Assembly (NCBI GenBank): GCA_947447895.1 | Contig: CANFLM010000014.1 | Coordinates: 1 to 43,355, forward strand | DNA length: 43,355 nt | Direction: 5' to 3' | Source of the DNA: Hyphomicrobiales bacterium | Lineage (GTDB): Bacteria > Pseudomonadota > Alphaproteobacteria > Rhizobiales > Beijerinckiaceae | Part shown: piece after piece, positions 26,901-33,935 of the stretch | Position numbering within the stretch: the first letter of the stretch is position 1 | Layout: every line of letters starts with the position of its first letter | Made by a program: the position numbers and the translations under genes | Notes under the pieces: model-generated | Told to the model about the DNA's origin: nothing | Seen by the model: the letters and a program-made list of their open reading frames with translations, nothing else | Databases searched by the model: none

Positions 26901-27052
26901 TATTGGCCCGACACGTTGATGATCGGCGGGGCGATTTCAGGATATTGGGCAATCGGCAGGCGCAGGAATGCGACAGCACCCAGAATGATGATCAGGATCG
27001 AGATCACCCCGGAAAAAATCGGACGGTCGATGAAAAAACGGGAGATGTGCAT
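23918..27052 (-). CDS. RND multidrug efflux pump inner-membrane protein (AcrB/MexB, HAE1 family)
   Basis: 1044 aa, full length for an AcrB-type trimeric proton/drug antiporter. N-terminal ISRFFIDRPIFSGVISI, proton-relay Asp409-Asp410 in GIVVDDAIVVVENV and the matching Lys in GLAAKNAILIVEFAKQ near 935-950 are all present, as are the two large periplasmic loops. It exports hydrophobic or amphiphilic compounds from the periplasm with the adaptor encoded 11 bp upstream. No TolC-type channel gene or TetR regulator is next to it, so both must be elsewhere. A C-terminus of ordinary length ends with a basic tail. Confidence 0.96.
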   Translation of the reverse strand: MHISRFFIDRPIFSGVISILIIILGAVAFLRLPIAQYPEIAPPIINVSGQYPGASADVVASTVVAPIEQQINGVENMLYVSSNSSGDGRFSIQVTFDLGTNLDTAQVQIQNRVGIAAPRLPADVRNLGVTVTKSSPDLMMVVHLVSPDKSRDDLFISNYATLEITDALTRVDGVGSLTVFGSRDYAMRVWLDPDRMQSMGMTSGDVLLALQGQNIQVASGVLNQPPVANPGAFQIAVQTLGRLSDPQQFGEVVVKQTAGALVRIKDIAKVELAALDYSSNSYLDSDPAVAMAVFQRPGSNALATAKLIRQTMADLSKRFAAGVQYKIVYDPTVFIQQSVEAVQETVFEAILLVVFVVVLFLQRWRAAVIPLVAIPVSLVGTFFLMSLFGFSLNNLTLFGLVLAVGIVVDDAIVVVENVERNIAAGLTPYEASVRSMEEVGAALVAISLVLCAVFIPSSFITGISGQFYRQFALTIAGATVFSLIVSLTLSPALCALLLKPHHDEMPTRWWQHPLQAFFNRFNIGFERLAGGYGWLAQRVVRLSAVMLVAYVAIIGLGLNEFRKVPIGFIPPVDRGYLIVVAQLPPGAALSRTDAVQRRIVDMALKVPGVTGAVNIVGLSGASFTNAPNAGAAFLVLDGFDVRSKDPRQSAQAIQRELFRQFSAIQEAQVFVVVPPSVAGIGNAGGFRMMVEDRAGQGPAALLAATRAMMARAAQTQGVAQVFSIFENSTPQLYLDIDREKAQLLGVNVPDVFAALQTFLGSSYVNDFNLFGRTFRVSAQAQDIARLEPRDVLSIRVRNSSGDTVPLGSFTTVENRSSPYRVPRYNLYPAAELDGSAAPGYSQGEAMKIMEKLAAEVLPDGFAAEWTTLAFQQQRAGNTAVFAFILAVVFVFLVLAAQFESLTLPLAVILIVPMCLIASIIGVVIRGLDNNILTQVGFIVLIGLAAKNAILIVEFAKQLEDQGMDRFAAAVESARLRLRPILMTSLAFVFGVSPMVWAVGAGAELRQSLGTAVFSGMIGVTLFGLVFTPVFYVVCRWLAVRSRQS

Positions 27053-27063
27053 TGTTCTCTCCC

Positions 27064-28251
27064 TTAGCGCGAAGGCGCGGGTGTTGGCGTGCTCGCTGCC
27101 TCGCTTGGAGTGACCTTGATCCCGGGCCGCACCCGCATCAATCCGTTGACAATCACCCGGTCCTCGGCAGCAAGCCCGTCCTTGATCACACGCAGACCAT
27201 CCGACATCTGGCCGGGCACCACATATTTCATGGCGACGACATCATCGGCCCCCACGACATAGACGAATTTGCGGATCTGCTCGGTGCCGATGGCCGCATC
27301 GGGGATCAAAAAGGCCTGATAGGGCAAAGAGCCGGACACTTTCAGCCGCCCGAACATGCCGGGAGTGAACAGATCCTGCTTGTTGGCAAAGATCGCCCGA
27401 CCACGCATGGTGCCCGAGGATTTGTCGATCACATTGTCGATAAAATCGATCGCGCCGGCATGGGCAAAGCCTTTGTCGTCGATCAGTTTGAGCTGGACGG
27501 GAACCGGCTGCTGCGCGGTAGCATCGGTGGCCTGCGGCCTGATGCGCTTGTAGCGCAAGAACGCGGCTTCATCGAAAGTGAATTCGAACCGGATCGGATC
27601 AAGCGAGACGATGCTGGCCAGCAGCGTTGTATTGCCCGCCGTGCCGCCCGTCACCAGATTGCCCGGCGAGACGCGCCGGTCACCGATCCGCCCCTCGATC
27701 GGGGACCGCAATTCGGTGAATTGCAGGTCGAGTTCGGCCTGCCGCACAAGCGCCTCATTGGCGGCCACAGCGGCCAGCGCGTTGCGCAGGCTTTGCGCAC
27801 GCTGGTCAAGCGCTTGATCAGTAATGGTTTTTTCACGCGCCAGTAATTGCGCACGACCAAAATCGGATTCGGCAAACACCGCATTGGAGCGCGCTTGTTC
27901 GAGATTGGCGCGGGCCTGATCGAGCGTATTGCGGAACGGGCGCGCATCGATGCTGAACAGCAGATCCCCTTGCTTCACATAGGCACCATCCTTGAAATGG
28001 ACCTGTTCGAGATAGCCAGATACCCGCGCTCTGATTTCCACCGCATTCTGGGCGACAAAGCGGCCGACATATTCATCCTCGTCGACGACCTGCCGGATTT
28101 GCGGCTTGGCGACCGTCACGGCCGGAGGCGGCGGGGCAGCAGGAGCCGGTGCCTTCCCGGTGTCGGAGCAGGCGGACAGGACAGCGAGGACGAGGCCAGC
28201 AAAAGCAAAACGGCCTGCCGTGGCGGAGCGATAGGAGGATGTGTTGATCAT
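27064..28251 (-). CDS. RND efflux periplasmic adaptor lipoprotein (AcrA/MexA-like)
   Basis: 395 aa membrane fusion protein. Lipoprotein signal with lipobox LSAC (Cys28), then a Pro/Ala-rich linker. Biotinyl-lipoyl-like halves (RARVSGYLEQVHFKDGAYVKQGD near 75-97, and TELRSPIEGRIGDRRVSPGN near 180-200, written as landmarks) flank a helical hairpin of about 110-175. The beta-barrel and membrane-proximal domains follow. It bridges the RND protein to an outer-membrane channel. Gene order adaptor-pump is standard; 62 bp separate it from the P-type ATPase gene upstream on the same strand, so co-transcription is possible. Confidence 0.94.
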   Translation of the reverse strand: MINTSSYRSATAGRFAFAGLVLAVLSACSDTGKAPAPAAPPPPAVTVAKPQIRQVVDEDEYVGRFVAQNAVEIRARVSGYLEQVHFKDGAYVKQGDLLFSIDARPFRNTLDQARANLEQARSNAVFAESDFGRAQLLAREKTITDQALDQRAQSLRNALAAVAANEALVRQAELDLQFTELRSPIEGRIGDRRVSPGNLVTGGTAGNTTLLASIVSLDPIRFEFTFDEAAFLRYKRIRPQATDATAQQPVPVQLKLIDDKGFAHAGAIDFIDNVIDKSSGTMRGRAIFANKQDLFTPGMFGRLKVSGSLPYQAFLIPDAAIGTEQIRKFVYVVGADDVVAMKYVVPGQMSDGLRVIKDGLAAEDRVIVNGLMRVRPGIKVTPSEAASTPTPAPSR

Positions 28252-28313
28252 TCCCCATTCGTGCCCGCATTCGATGACGATTTCAAGACCAATGATCAGG
28301 CAGGCTGGTATGA

Positions 28314-30203
28314 TCAGGCCGAAGGGCGCTGTTTGAAGTGGTAATCCAGCAGACGCGCGGAATTGCTCAAAAACACCAGTTCCGAGCCCACATGGATCAG
28401 GGCTGCCAGCAAGGGATTGAGATAGCCCATCGAGGCCAGCACGATGCCGATCGTATCGACGCCGATCGTGCCGGCAAAATTCTGCCAGATGATGGCGCGG
28501 GTTTTCTGGGCGATCATCATGGTTTCCACCAGCTTGCCCAGATCATTGCCGATCAGCACCAGATCCGCGCTTTCCTTGGCAATATCGGTGCCCGATCCCA
28601 TCGCAATCCCGACATGGGCAGCCGTCAATGCGGGCGCATCATTGACCCCGTCCCCCACCATCGCCACCAACCGCTTGGATGCCACCAGTTCGCGGACCTT
28701 GGTCAGCTTGTCCTCGGGGAGCATCCGGGCAATCAGTTCGGTGATCCCCAGCCTTGCCGCCACATCCTGGGCCACGGTCTCGGTATCGCCGGTCATCAGC
28801 ACCGTCTTGATCCCCAACCTGTTCAGCGCGCCAACCGCATCGGCAGCCTCCGGGCGCAAGGGATCGGCCACGATAATTTCGCCATAGAATTGATTATCCA
28901 CCGCCACCACAATATCCGAGCCGATCACATCGCTATGCCGGTCGGGCACGCAGATCCCCGCCTCGCCCAGCAATTGCCGATTGCCGACCCGCAGCGTCTT
29001 GCCCTGCCATTGCGCCTTCACGCCGCGCCCGACCTGGTAAGTGAAACTCGACGGCTCGTCGATGGCCAGAGCGCGCCGTTTGGCCTCGTTCACAATGGCC
29101 CGCGCCAGCGGATGTTCGGAATGGGCCTCGACAATCGCCGCCATGCGGATCAGCTCATCGGCACTGACGCCCTCTTGCGGCACAACAGCCATGACCGAGG
29201 GCAGGCCTTGCGTCAGGGTCCCGGTTTTATCGAAAACAATCGTATCGACACGACCCAACAATTCGAGAAAAATCCCGCCTTTGATAATCGCTCCCAACTG
29301 GGCCGCGCGACCGATGCCGCCCAGAATGGCCAAAGGCGTGCCTGCCGCCACACCGCAAGCCCCCGCCACAATGATCACCGAAATCGTCGCCCGCACATCC
29401 CGCGTCAGCAGATAGGTGACCAGGGCAGCGGCAAAGGAAAAATAGACCAGATAGCCCGCCAGAACATCGGCGAGCTTTTGCACGGGCGCACGGTTTTGTT
29501 CGGCATTCTCGACCGCTTCGATGATGCGTCCGAAACTGGTATCGCGTCCCACCTGTTTGACGCGCACCTGCAAGGCACCCATCTGGTTGATGGACCCGGC
29601 AAAGACCTGCTGGTTTGGCAAGGCCTCGACCGGCATGGATTCGCCGGTAATCCGCGACTGGTCGAGATAGGAATGGCCCTCGGTGACAATCCCGTCGACC
29701 GGCACTTTTTCCCCCGGCGACACTATCACCACATCACCGATGACAATGTCATCGACACTCAATTCCTGCCACGCCCCATTGCGCAGGACTTTGGCGGTGG
29801 GGGGGATAAATTCGACCAGATCCTTGATGGCTGTCCGCCCGCGCGCCAGCGTCAGATGTTCGATTTCCTCGGCAATCAGCACAAAGACCGACACGACAAG
29901 CGCCGTGAACAATTCGGAAATCGACGCCGCTGCCACAACGGCAATGCTCATCGACAGTTCCATCGTCATGCGCTTCTGGCGCAGATGGTGGATCGCCTCG
30001 GAAAATATCGGCCAGGCTGCATAGGCCAGAGCCGCCCAAGCCAGACCGTCGATCAGCCAGACCGGCCATGGCGGGTTCAGCCATGTCACAAAGGCACCGC
30101 ACACCGCGACCGTGATGCGCGAGATGACGACCCAGCCAAAAGCGTCATGTCCGCTCTCATAATCGTCATGACCATGGGCTTTCTGGTGCGGCTTTTCTGT
30201 CAT
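28314..30203 (-). CDS. P1B-like heavy-metal P-type ATPase with a non-canonical membrane metal motif
   Basis: 629 aa from ATG 30203 (GAGGG upstream); upstream in-frame codons are not needed. P-type ATPase core is intact: TGES at 187-190, phosphorylated Asp325 in DKTGTLTQG, the HP motif SEHPLARAIV, TGDTETV and GDGVNDAPAL. No N-terminal heavy-metal-associated domain; instead a short His-rich tail (HQKAHGHDDYESGH). The transmembrane motif that is normally CPC/CPx before AxGLATP reads Gly281-Ala282-Cys283, so the conserved Pro and first Cys are absent. The last helices contain HVGSELVFLSNSARLL. Ion specificity is therefore not predictable. Likely an efflux pump in the inner membrane. Confidence 0.92.
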   Translation of the reverse strand: MTEKPHQKAHGHDDYESGHDAFGWVVISRITVAVCGAFVTWLNPPWPVWLIDGLAWAALAYAAWPIFSEAIHHLRQKRMTMELSMSIAVVAAASISELFTALVVSVFVLIAEEIEHLTLARGRTAIKDLVEFIPPTAKVLRNGAWQELSVDDIVIGDVVIVSPGEKVPVDGIVTEGHSYLDQSRITGESMPVEALPNQQVFAGSINQMGALQVRVKQVGRDTSFGRIIEAVENAEQNRAPVQKLADVLAGYLVYFSFAAALVTYLLTRDVRATISVIIVAGACGVAAGTPLAILGGIGRAAQLGAIIKGGIFLELLGRVDTIVFDKTGTLTQGLPSVMAVVPQEGVSADELIRMAAIVEAHSEHPLARAIVNEAKRRALAIDEPSSFTYQVGRGVKAQWQGKTLRVGNRQLLGEAGICVPDRHSDVIGSDIVVAVDNQFYGEIIVADPLRPEAADAVGALNRLGIKTVLMTGDTETVAQDVAARLGITELIARMLPEDKLTKVRELVASKRLVAMVGDGVNDAPALTAAHVGIAMGSGTDIAKESADLVLIGNDLGKLVETMMIAQKTRAIIWQNFAGTIGVDTIGIVLASMGYLNPLLAALIHVGSELVFLSNSARLLDYHFKQRPSA

Positions 30204-30295
30204 CTCACCCTCTTTACAACGCAATGCGGTTATCAGGTCACACATCGGTGTGGCCTGCCATGAGATAGATCAAACTATGGAGTGTTCCGCGGACA

Positions 30296-31333
30296 TCAAA
30301 CCGACAGATGAACGGTTTCACCCAGACGAGCCGCCTCTTTGATGGCCTCAATCACCTCAAGGGTTTTCAGTCCCTCGCGACCCGTCACCAGTGCCGCCTC
30401 ATCGCCCCTGATTACTTTGGCAAAATGACTGATCTGCAAACGCAAAGGATCCCGGGCAATCAGGGTTGTGCGTTCGCTGACCATGGGTTTCCACCAGTGC
30501 CGCTCACCCTGATGCGACCAGAACTCCAATCGGGGGATCGACAGCGAACCAAGCGAGCCGCCGATCACGTAGCATGATTGATCCGATTGCGGATAGGCAG
30601 GGTTTTCCCCTGTCGTCATTTCCCAGCTCCATGGAGCCGGAATGGTATCGGACACCGTCACGGTGCCCAGCGCGCCATTGGCGAAGCGCAACAGCACAGT
30701 GGCCGTATCTTCCACCGCAAAACCGCGCTGCCTGTTGGAAACCATAGCCTGTACAGCGACGACCTCGCCACACAAATAACGCAAAAGGTCAACATCATGG
30801 ATCAGATTGACCAGCACAGGCCCCGCCCCCGGCTCGCGCCGCCAGGCGACATCATAATAGTCATCGGGTTTGGACAACCAGAACGATCCATGCACGGCAA
30901 CAATCTCGCCCAACCGGCCCGACGCCACCATAGCCTTGGCTGACTGGATCATCGGGTTATGGCGGCGGTGATGGCCCACCAGCAAAGCGACGCCGGATTG
31001 CTCTGCCGCCTCGACCAGGCTGCGACCGGATGCCAGATCGTCGGCCAGAGGCTTTTCGACGAGCACCGGAATACCTGCCGCCACCGCCGCCAGCCCGTGG
31101 CTGACATGCAGGGCATTGGGTGTGGCGATGATCAAACCGTCAGGCCTGTGACGGTCAATCATCTCGTCGAACGAGGAGAACAATGGCACATTGTATTGCT
31201 CGGCCACCGCGCGCGCCGCAGGCATCGGATCAATCAACGCGCTCAGGACGGTGTCGGGATTTGCGGCAATATGCTCGCAATGGCGCCGACCGATCAGTCC
31301 CACGCCCTGAACAGCGATCTTGATCTTGTGCAA
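30296..31333 (-). CDS. Gfo/Idh/MocA-family oxidoreductase
   Basis: 345 aa NAD(P)-dependent dehydrogenase. N-terminal Rossmann motif GVGLIGRRH near 11-19, the family EKP motif (LVEKPLADD near 91-99), and the C-terminal domain with VNLIHDVDLLRYL near 175-187 carrying the active-site Asp/His. Acts on a cyclic polyol, sugar or quinate-like alcohol. It lies 3 bp after a type II dehydroquinase gene, so oxidation of quinate or shikimate to the 3-dehydro compound is a reasonable guess. Inositol-type substrates remain possible. Confidence 0.92.
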   Translation of the reverse strand: MHKIKIAVQGVGLIGRRHCEHIAANPDTVLSALIDPMPAARAVAEQYNVPLFSSFDEMIDRHRPDGLIIATPNALHVSHGLAAVAAGIPVLVEKPLADDLASGRSLVEAAEQSGVALLVGHHRRHNPMIQSAKAMVASGRLGEIVAVHGSFWLSKPDDYYDVAWRREPGAGPVLVNLIHDVDLLRYLCGEVVAVQAMVSNRQRGFAVEDTATVLLRFANGALGTVTVSDTIPAPWSWEMTTGENPAYPQSDQSCYVIGGSLGSLSIPRLEFWSHQGERHWWKPMVSERTTLIARDPLRLQISHFAKVIRGDEAALVTGREGLKTLEVIEAIKEAARLGETVHLSV

Positions 31334-31336
31334 GGG

Positions 31337-31786
31337 TCAAGCCTTGGCGGATTTGATCAGCGTGGCCAGTCGCTGGATCGCCAGTTGATAGCCCTGCGTG
31401 CCGAAACCGGCGATCACCCCTGAGGCAATCGGCGAGATGAAGGAATGGTGCCGGAACTCCTCGCGCTTGTGCACATTGGAAATATGCACCTCGATAATCG
31501 GATGGTCGAAGGCATTGAGCGCATCCAGAATGGCCACCGATGTATGGGTGAAAGCCGCAGGATTGATCACGATCCCTGAAGCGGTTTCTCGGGCTTCATG
31601 CACCCAGTCGATGATTTCATATTCACGGTTGCTCTGATGAAAGCGCATATCCAGTCCCAGGCTGCCGGCCAGTTTACGGCAATCGGCCTCGACATCGGCC
31701 AGTGTCTCATGACCGTAAATATGGGGCTGACGCTTGCCAAGCAGGTTCAGGTTCGGGCCGTTGAGTACATAAATCAAAGGGGTCAT
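31337..31786 (-). CDS. aroQ: type II 3-dehydroquinate dehydratase
   Basis: 149 aa, the typical size of the dodecameric type II enzyme. NGPNLNLLG at 9-17, catalytic Tyr24 in [17 protein letters not shown] near 75-83, [14 protein letters not shown] with the catalytic His near 100, and the C-terminal [15 protein letters not shown]. It interconverts 3-dehydroquinate and 3-dehydroshikimate. ATG 31786 chosen; the frame continues upstream only to a GTG that adds 14 unrelated residues. RBS weak. Coupling with a Gfo/Idh dehydrogenase and not with other aro genes points to a catabolic (quinate/shikimate) rather than biosynthetic role; inferred. Confidence 0.95.
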   Translation of the reverse strand: MTPLIYVLNGPNLNLLGKRQPHIYGHETLADVEADCRKLAGSLGLDMRFHQSNREYEIIDWVHEARETASGIVINPAAFTHTSVAILDALNAFDHPIIEVHISNVHKREEFRHHSFISPIASGVIAGFGTQGYQLAIQRLATLIKSAKA

Positions 31787-31933
31787 GATTGTGCCTGTGT
31801 CAAAATGATCGAGGAACCATTCTAGCACGATTTATCCTCTTCCATCAAAGATCCCGTCATTTGCTCCTAGGTTCTGGCGTATTTCGGGCGCATGGTAGCT
31901 GGCTATGCCCTTTCGCGTTCAAAGGATCATCCA

Positions 31934-32524
31934 ATGATGAATATCAAATCCTTGATGGATCAAATTCGGCAATTGGAAGCAGAACTGGACGCCGAGTTGT
32001 CGCGCCGGGCTGCCGAACTGAAATTCGGCATGGAAAAGGGTCGTATCCTGTTTGAGGAGGAAGTCCTCAGACGCCATAAGGAGCTTAAAACCGGGTTGCT
32101 GACATTCATCGCCCAGGCGAACCCTTTGGTTGTCCTCACCGCTCCGGTGATCTATTCGTTGATCATCCCGCTGGTGTTGATGGATGTGGTTGTCAGTTTC
32201 TATCAGGCCGTTTGCTTTCCGGTTTACAAAGTCCCCAAAGTCAAACGCGGCGATTATATTGTGTTCGACCGCCACCATCTGGCCTATCTGAACATCATTG
32301 AAAAAATCAATTGCGCCTTTTGCTCATACGCCAATGGCCTGATTGCCTATACCCGAGAGATTGCCTCACTGACCGAGGCCTATTGGTGCCCGATCAAACA
32401 TGCCAAACGGGCACAAAACACCCACCACCGTTATCGCGATTTCGCGGATTTCGGTGATGTTAATGCTTATCGCAGCAAGTTTACTCCGCCGCCTGCCAAA
32501 CCCGACGACAAAAAAATGCCCTGA
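31934..32524 (+). CDS. conserved hypothetical single-span membrane protein, 196 aa
   Basis: ATG 31934 lies eight bases after AAAGGAT; an upstream in-frame ATG (31892) has no RBS. Residues 1-60 form a charged coiled-coil-like helix (LMDQIRQLEAELDAELSRRA region). Residues about 65-100 contain one or two hydrophobic helices (VVLTAPVIYSLIIPLVLMDV, then VVSFYQAVCFPVY). The cytoplasmic part has a conserved-looking NCAFCSYANGLIAYTREIA and EAYWCPIKHAKR, with three Cys that could bind metal. I recall uncharacterised alphaproteobacterial and other proteobacterial proteins with this Cys block. Function unknown. Confidence 0.82.
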   Translation: MMNIKSLMDQIRQLEAELDAELSRRAAELKFGMEKGRILFEEEVLRRHKELKTGLLTFIAQANPLVVLTAPVIYSLIIPLVLMDVVVSFYQAVCFPVYKVPKVKRGDYIVFDRHHLAYLNIIEKINCAFCSYANGLIAYTREIASLTEAYWCPIKHAKRAQNTHHRYRDFADFGDVNAYRSKFTPPPAKPDDKKMP

Positions 32525-32551
32525 ACAATCAGGGCACTGACTTGTTTTTTT
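32517..32551 (+). terminator. rho-independent terminator overlapping the stop codon
   Basis: Perfect 8-bp stem TGCCCTGA/TCAGGGCA with an ACAA loop, then CTGACTTG and seven Ts. The 5' arm contains the TGA stop of the membrane-protein gene. It separates that gene from the convergent macro-domain gene. Confidence 0.75.
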
Positions 32552-32565
32552 AAACTGGTTCCGAC

Positions 32566-33063
32566 CTATTCGGCAGCTGCAACACCGGCATGATAGGTCA
32601 CATAGAGATAGACCGGTATACCGCATTCGCCCAGATGCTTCTCGATCAGCGGACGAACATGGCTCCAGTCCAAGCCTCCCACACCGGTGGCCAGACGGGG
32701 CAAAGCAATGCTTTTGATGCCCTCGTCCTTGATCAGCTTGGCCAGTGCCTTAAGGGCGTGGCCGACATGGGTTTCTTTCGCCTTGCCCGGCAAGCCGCCT
32801 GCTCCCACGGAGGGCTCCTGCGTCAGCAGCGAGATGATTGTGGTGGCCTTGCCCTGTTCGCCAACGCCAGTCCAATGCCACAAGCCGCCCGGATGGGGGT
32901 GGTTTTGCTGGCAGTAATGGCGGAAATCCTTGACCATCACCGGAAAATGCTCACGCAGGGCGTGGGCCAATCCCGCATTGAAATGATCGGACGGAGCAAC
33001 CCCGTGGGCTATCGCTTCGGCCTTGCTTAGCAAAATGTCACCTTCAACATCTTTGATCATCAT
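32566..33063 (-). CDS. macro-domain protein (TARG1/DarG-like ADP-ribosyl hydrolase fold)
   Basis: 165 aa, a stand-alone macro domain: VEGDILLSKAEAIAHG at 5-20, a Gly-rich phosphate loop region, and ALPRLATGVGGLDWSHV near 118-134, typical of the TARG1/OARD1/DarG class, where the Asp of GLDW is catalytic together with a Lys (candidates in GLPGKAKETH). It would bind ADP-ribose and remove ADP-ribose from protein or nucleic acid. There is no neighbouring DarT-like ADP-ribosyltransferase and no DarG C-terminal domain. Two adjacent ATGs (33063, 33060) after GGGAGTGG; either may be used. Followed by a convergent terminator. Confidence 0.9.
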   Translation of the reverse strand: MMIKDVEGDILLSKAEAIAHGVAPSDHFNAGLAHALREHFPVMVKDFRHYCQQNHPHPGGLWHWTGVGEQGKATTIISLLTQEPSVGAGGLPGKAKETHVGHALKALAKLIKDEGIKSIALPRLATGVGGLDWSHVRPLIEKHLGECGIPVYLYVTYHAGVAAAE

Positions 33064-33146
33064 CCACTCCCAACAACGGCCCGATCCGGATGGACGAGGC
33101 GTCGGGCTATCTGCGCATGATGGAACAAGGGCGGCTTTGTTCTAGA

Positions 33147-33356
33147 TCAAATTTTGATGTGCCGACGCAACTGGTCGGCGAGCAGAAAGGGCCGCCCATC
33201 CCCGGCAAATGTTTTAACCTTGCCGTTCCGGATCAGGCGGCGCGCCTCAAGGGCAGCCAGCAGATCGTGCTCGACCACATCCTGCAAGGGTTTGAGCACG
33301 AAATATTTGGAGGTATAGCCGCCATGGGACGCCCGCTTGCTGGGCACATAGACCAT
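33147..33356 (-). CDS. hypothetical small protein, 69 aa
   Basis: Not recognised. ATG follows TGAGGGTGTGTC, a fair RBS. Basic protein (VYVPSKRASHGGYTSKYFVL at the start) with a helical second half that reads ALEARRLIRNGKVKTF, ending in LLADQLRRHIKI. The pattern of two short beta-like strands and helices could be a small DNA-binding or toxin/antitoxin-like fold, but nothing decides it. It lies 9 bp after the secreted Cys-rich protein gene on the same strand, so they probably share a transcript. Confidence 0.55.
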   Translation of the reverse strand: MVYVPSKRASHGGYTSKYFVLKPLQDVVEHDLLAALEARRLIRNGKVKTFAGDGRPFLLADQLRRHIKI

Positions 33357-33365
33357 GACACACCC

Positions 33366-33737
33366 TCAATGGCTGATTTTGGCAGGCGGCTCAGGCCCCT
33401 GTCCGGGCGGATAGCATTCCTTGATGCTGCGCGAGGCACTGGCCGAATTGGTGCCGGGCGGGCATGTCAGCACGGTATTGGTCCCGGTGTTCACATAGCT
33501 GCCAGGAGGGGACGGCTTGCATTTGGCCCCGGCCGAATAGAAACCTGGATCGCAACGCGGCACAACGGCACCGGTCAGACCATTGGGCTTTTCGACTTTT
33601 TCTTCCTTGCCGCCCTTTTTGGGTGGCGGCTCGCTTGCCTGCGCCAGCCCTATTCCGGTGACCAGCATCGCCACGCTCAAAGCCAGCCTGACACCGGCAC
33701 CAGCGCGCCATCCCGATCTTGTGATGACCGTAACCAT
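33366..33737 (-). CDS. secreted small Cys/Pro/Gly-rich protein
   Basis: 123 aa with a signal peptide (basic TRSGWRAGAG, hydrophobic LALSVAMLVTGIGLA, cleavage after AQA-S). The mature protein starts with EPPPKKGGKEEKVEK, a charged linker, then about 60 residues with CDPGFYSAGAKC, PPGSYVNTGT, CPPGTNSASASRSIKEC and YPPG. These repeats resemble the ephrin-receptor-like/GCC2-GCC3 motif (CPPGTxS...C) found in extracellular proteins. Four Cys may form two disulfides. Surface or periplasmic role; function unknown. A start a few codons downstream is possible. Confidence 0.65.
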   Translation of the reverse strand: MVTVITRSGWRAGAGVRLALSVAMLVTGIGLAQASEPPPKKGGKEEKVEKPNGLTGAVVPRCDPGFYSAGAKCKPSPPGSYVNTGTNTVLTCPPGTNSASASRSIKECYPPGQGPEPPAKISH

Positions 33738-33935
33738 CTGTTCCTCACACGACTCTTACACACAGAGGCGCATCATGGCACAAGATCGGCGATGATGTCT
33801 CTTCTTTTAATGATCAGATTTAACCGACTGATTTTTCGGGTATTTTGTGCTAGATTGGTCCGTGGTCACCGTGCAGGCCATCAGAAGCGGGCAACTGGAT
33901 CATTCCCCGCCCCCGCACAACCAAGGCTGACCGTT

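Noticed and set aside
32566-33737. Complete DarTG or other toxin-antitoxin module
   Set aside because: Only the macro domain is present; the neighbours show no transferase or known toxin motif.
33090-33935. Longer N-terminus for the SDH-type protease (558 aa)
   Set aside because: The extra 282 residues have no family similarity, run antisense to two genes with good starts, and an ATG with RBS lies at 33936, exactly where the membrane anchor begins.
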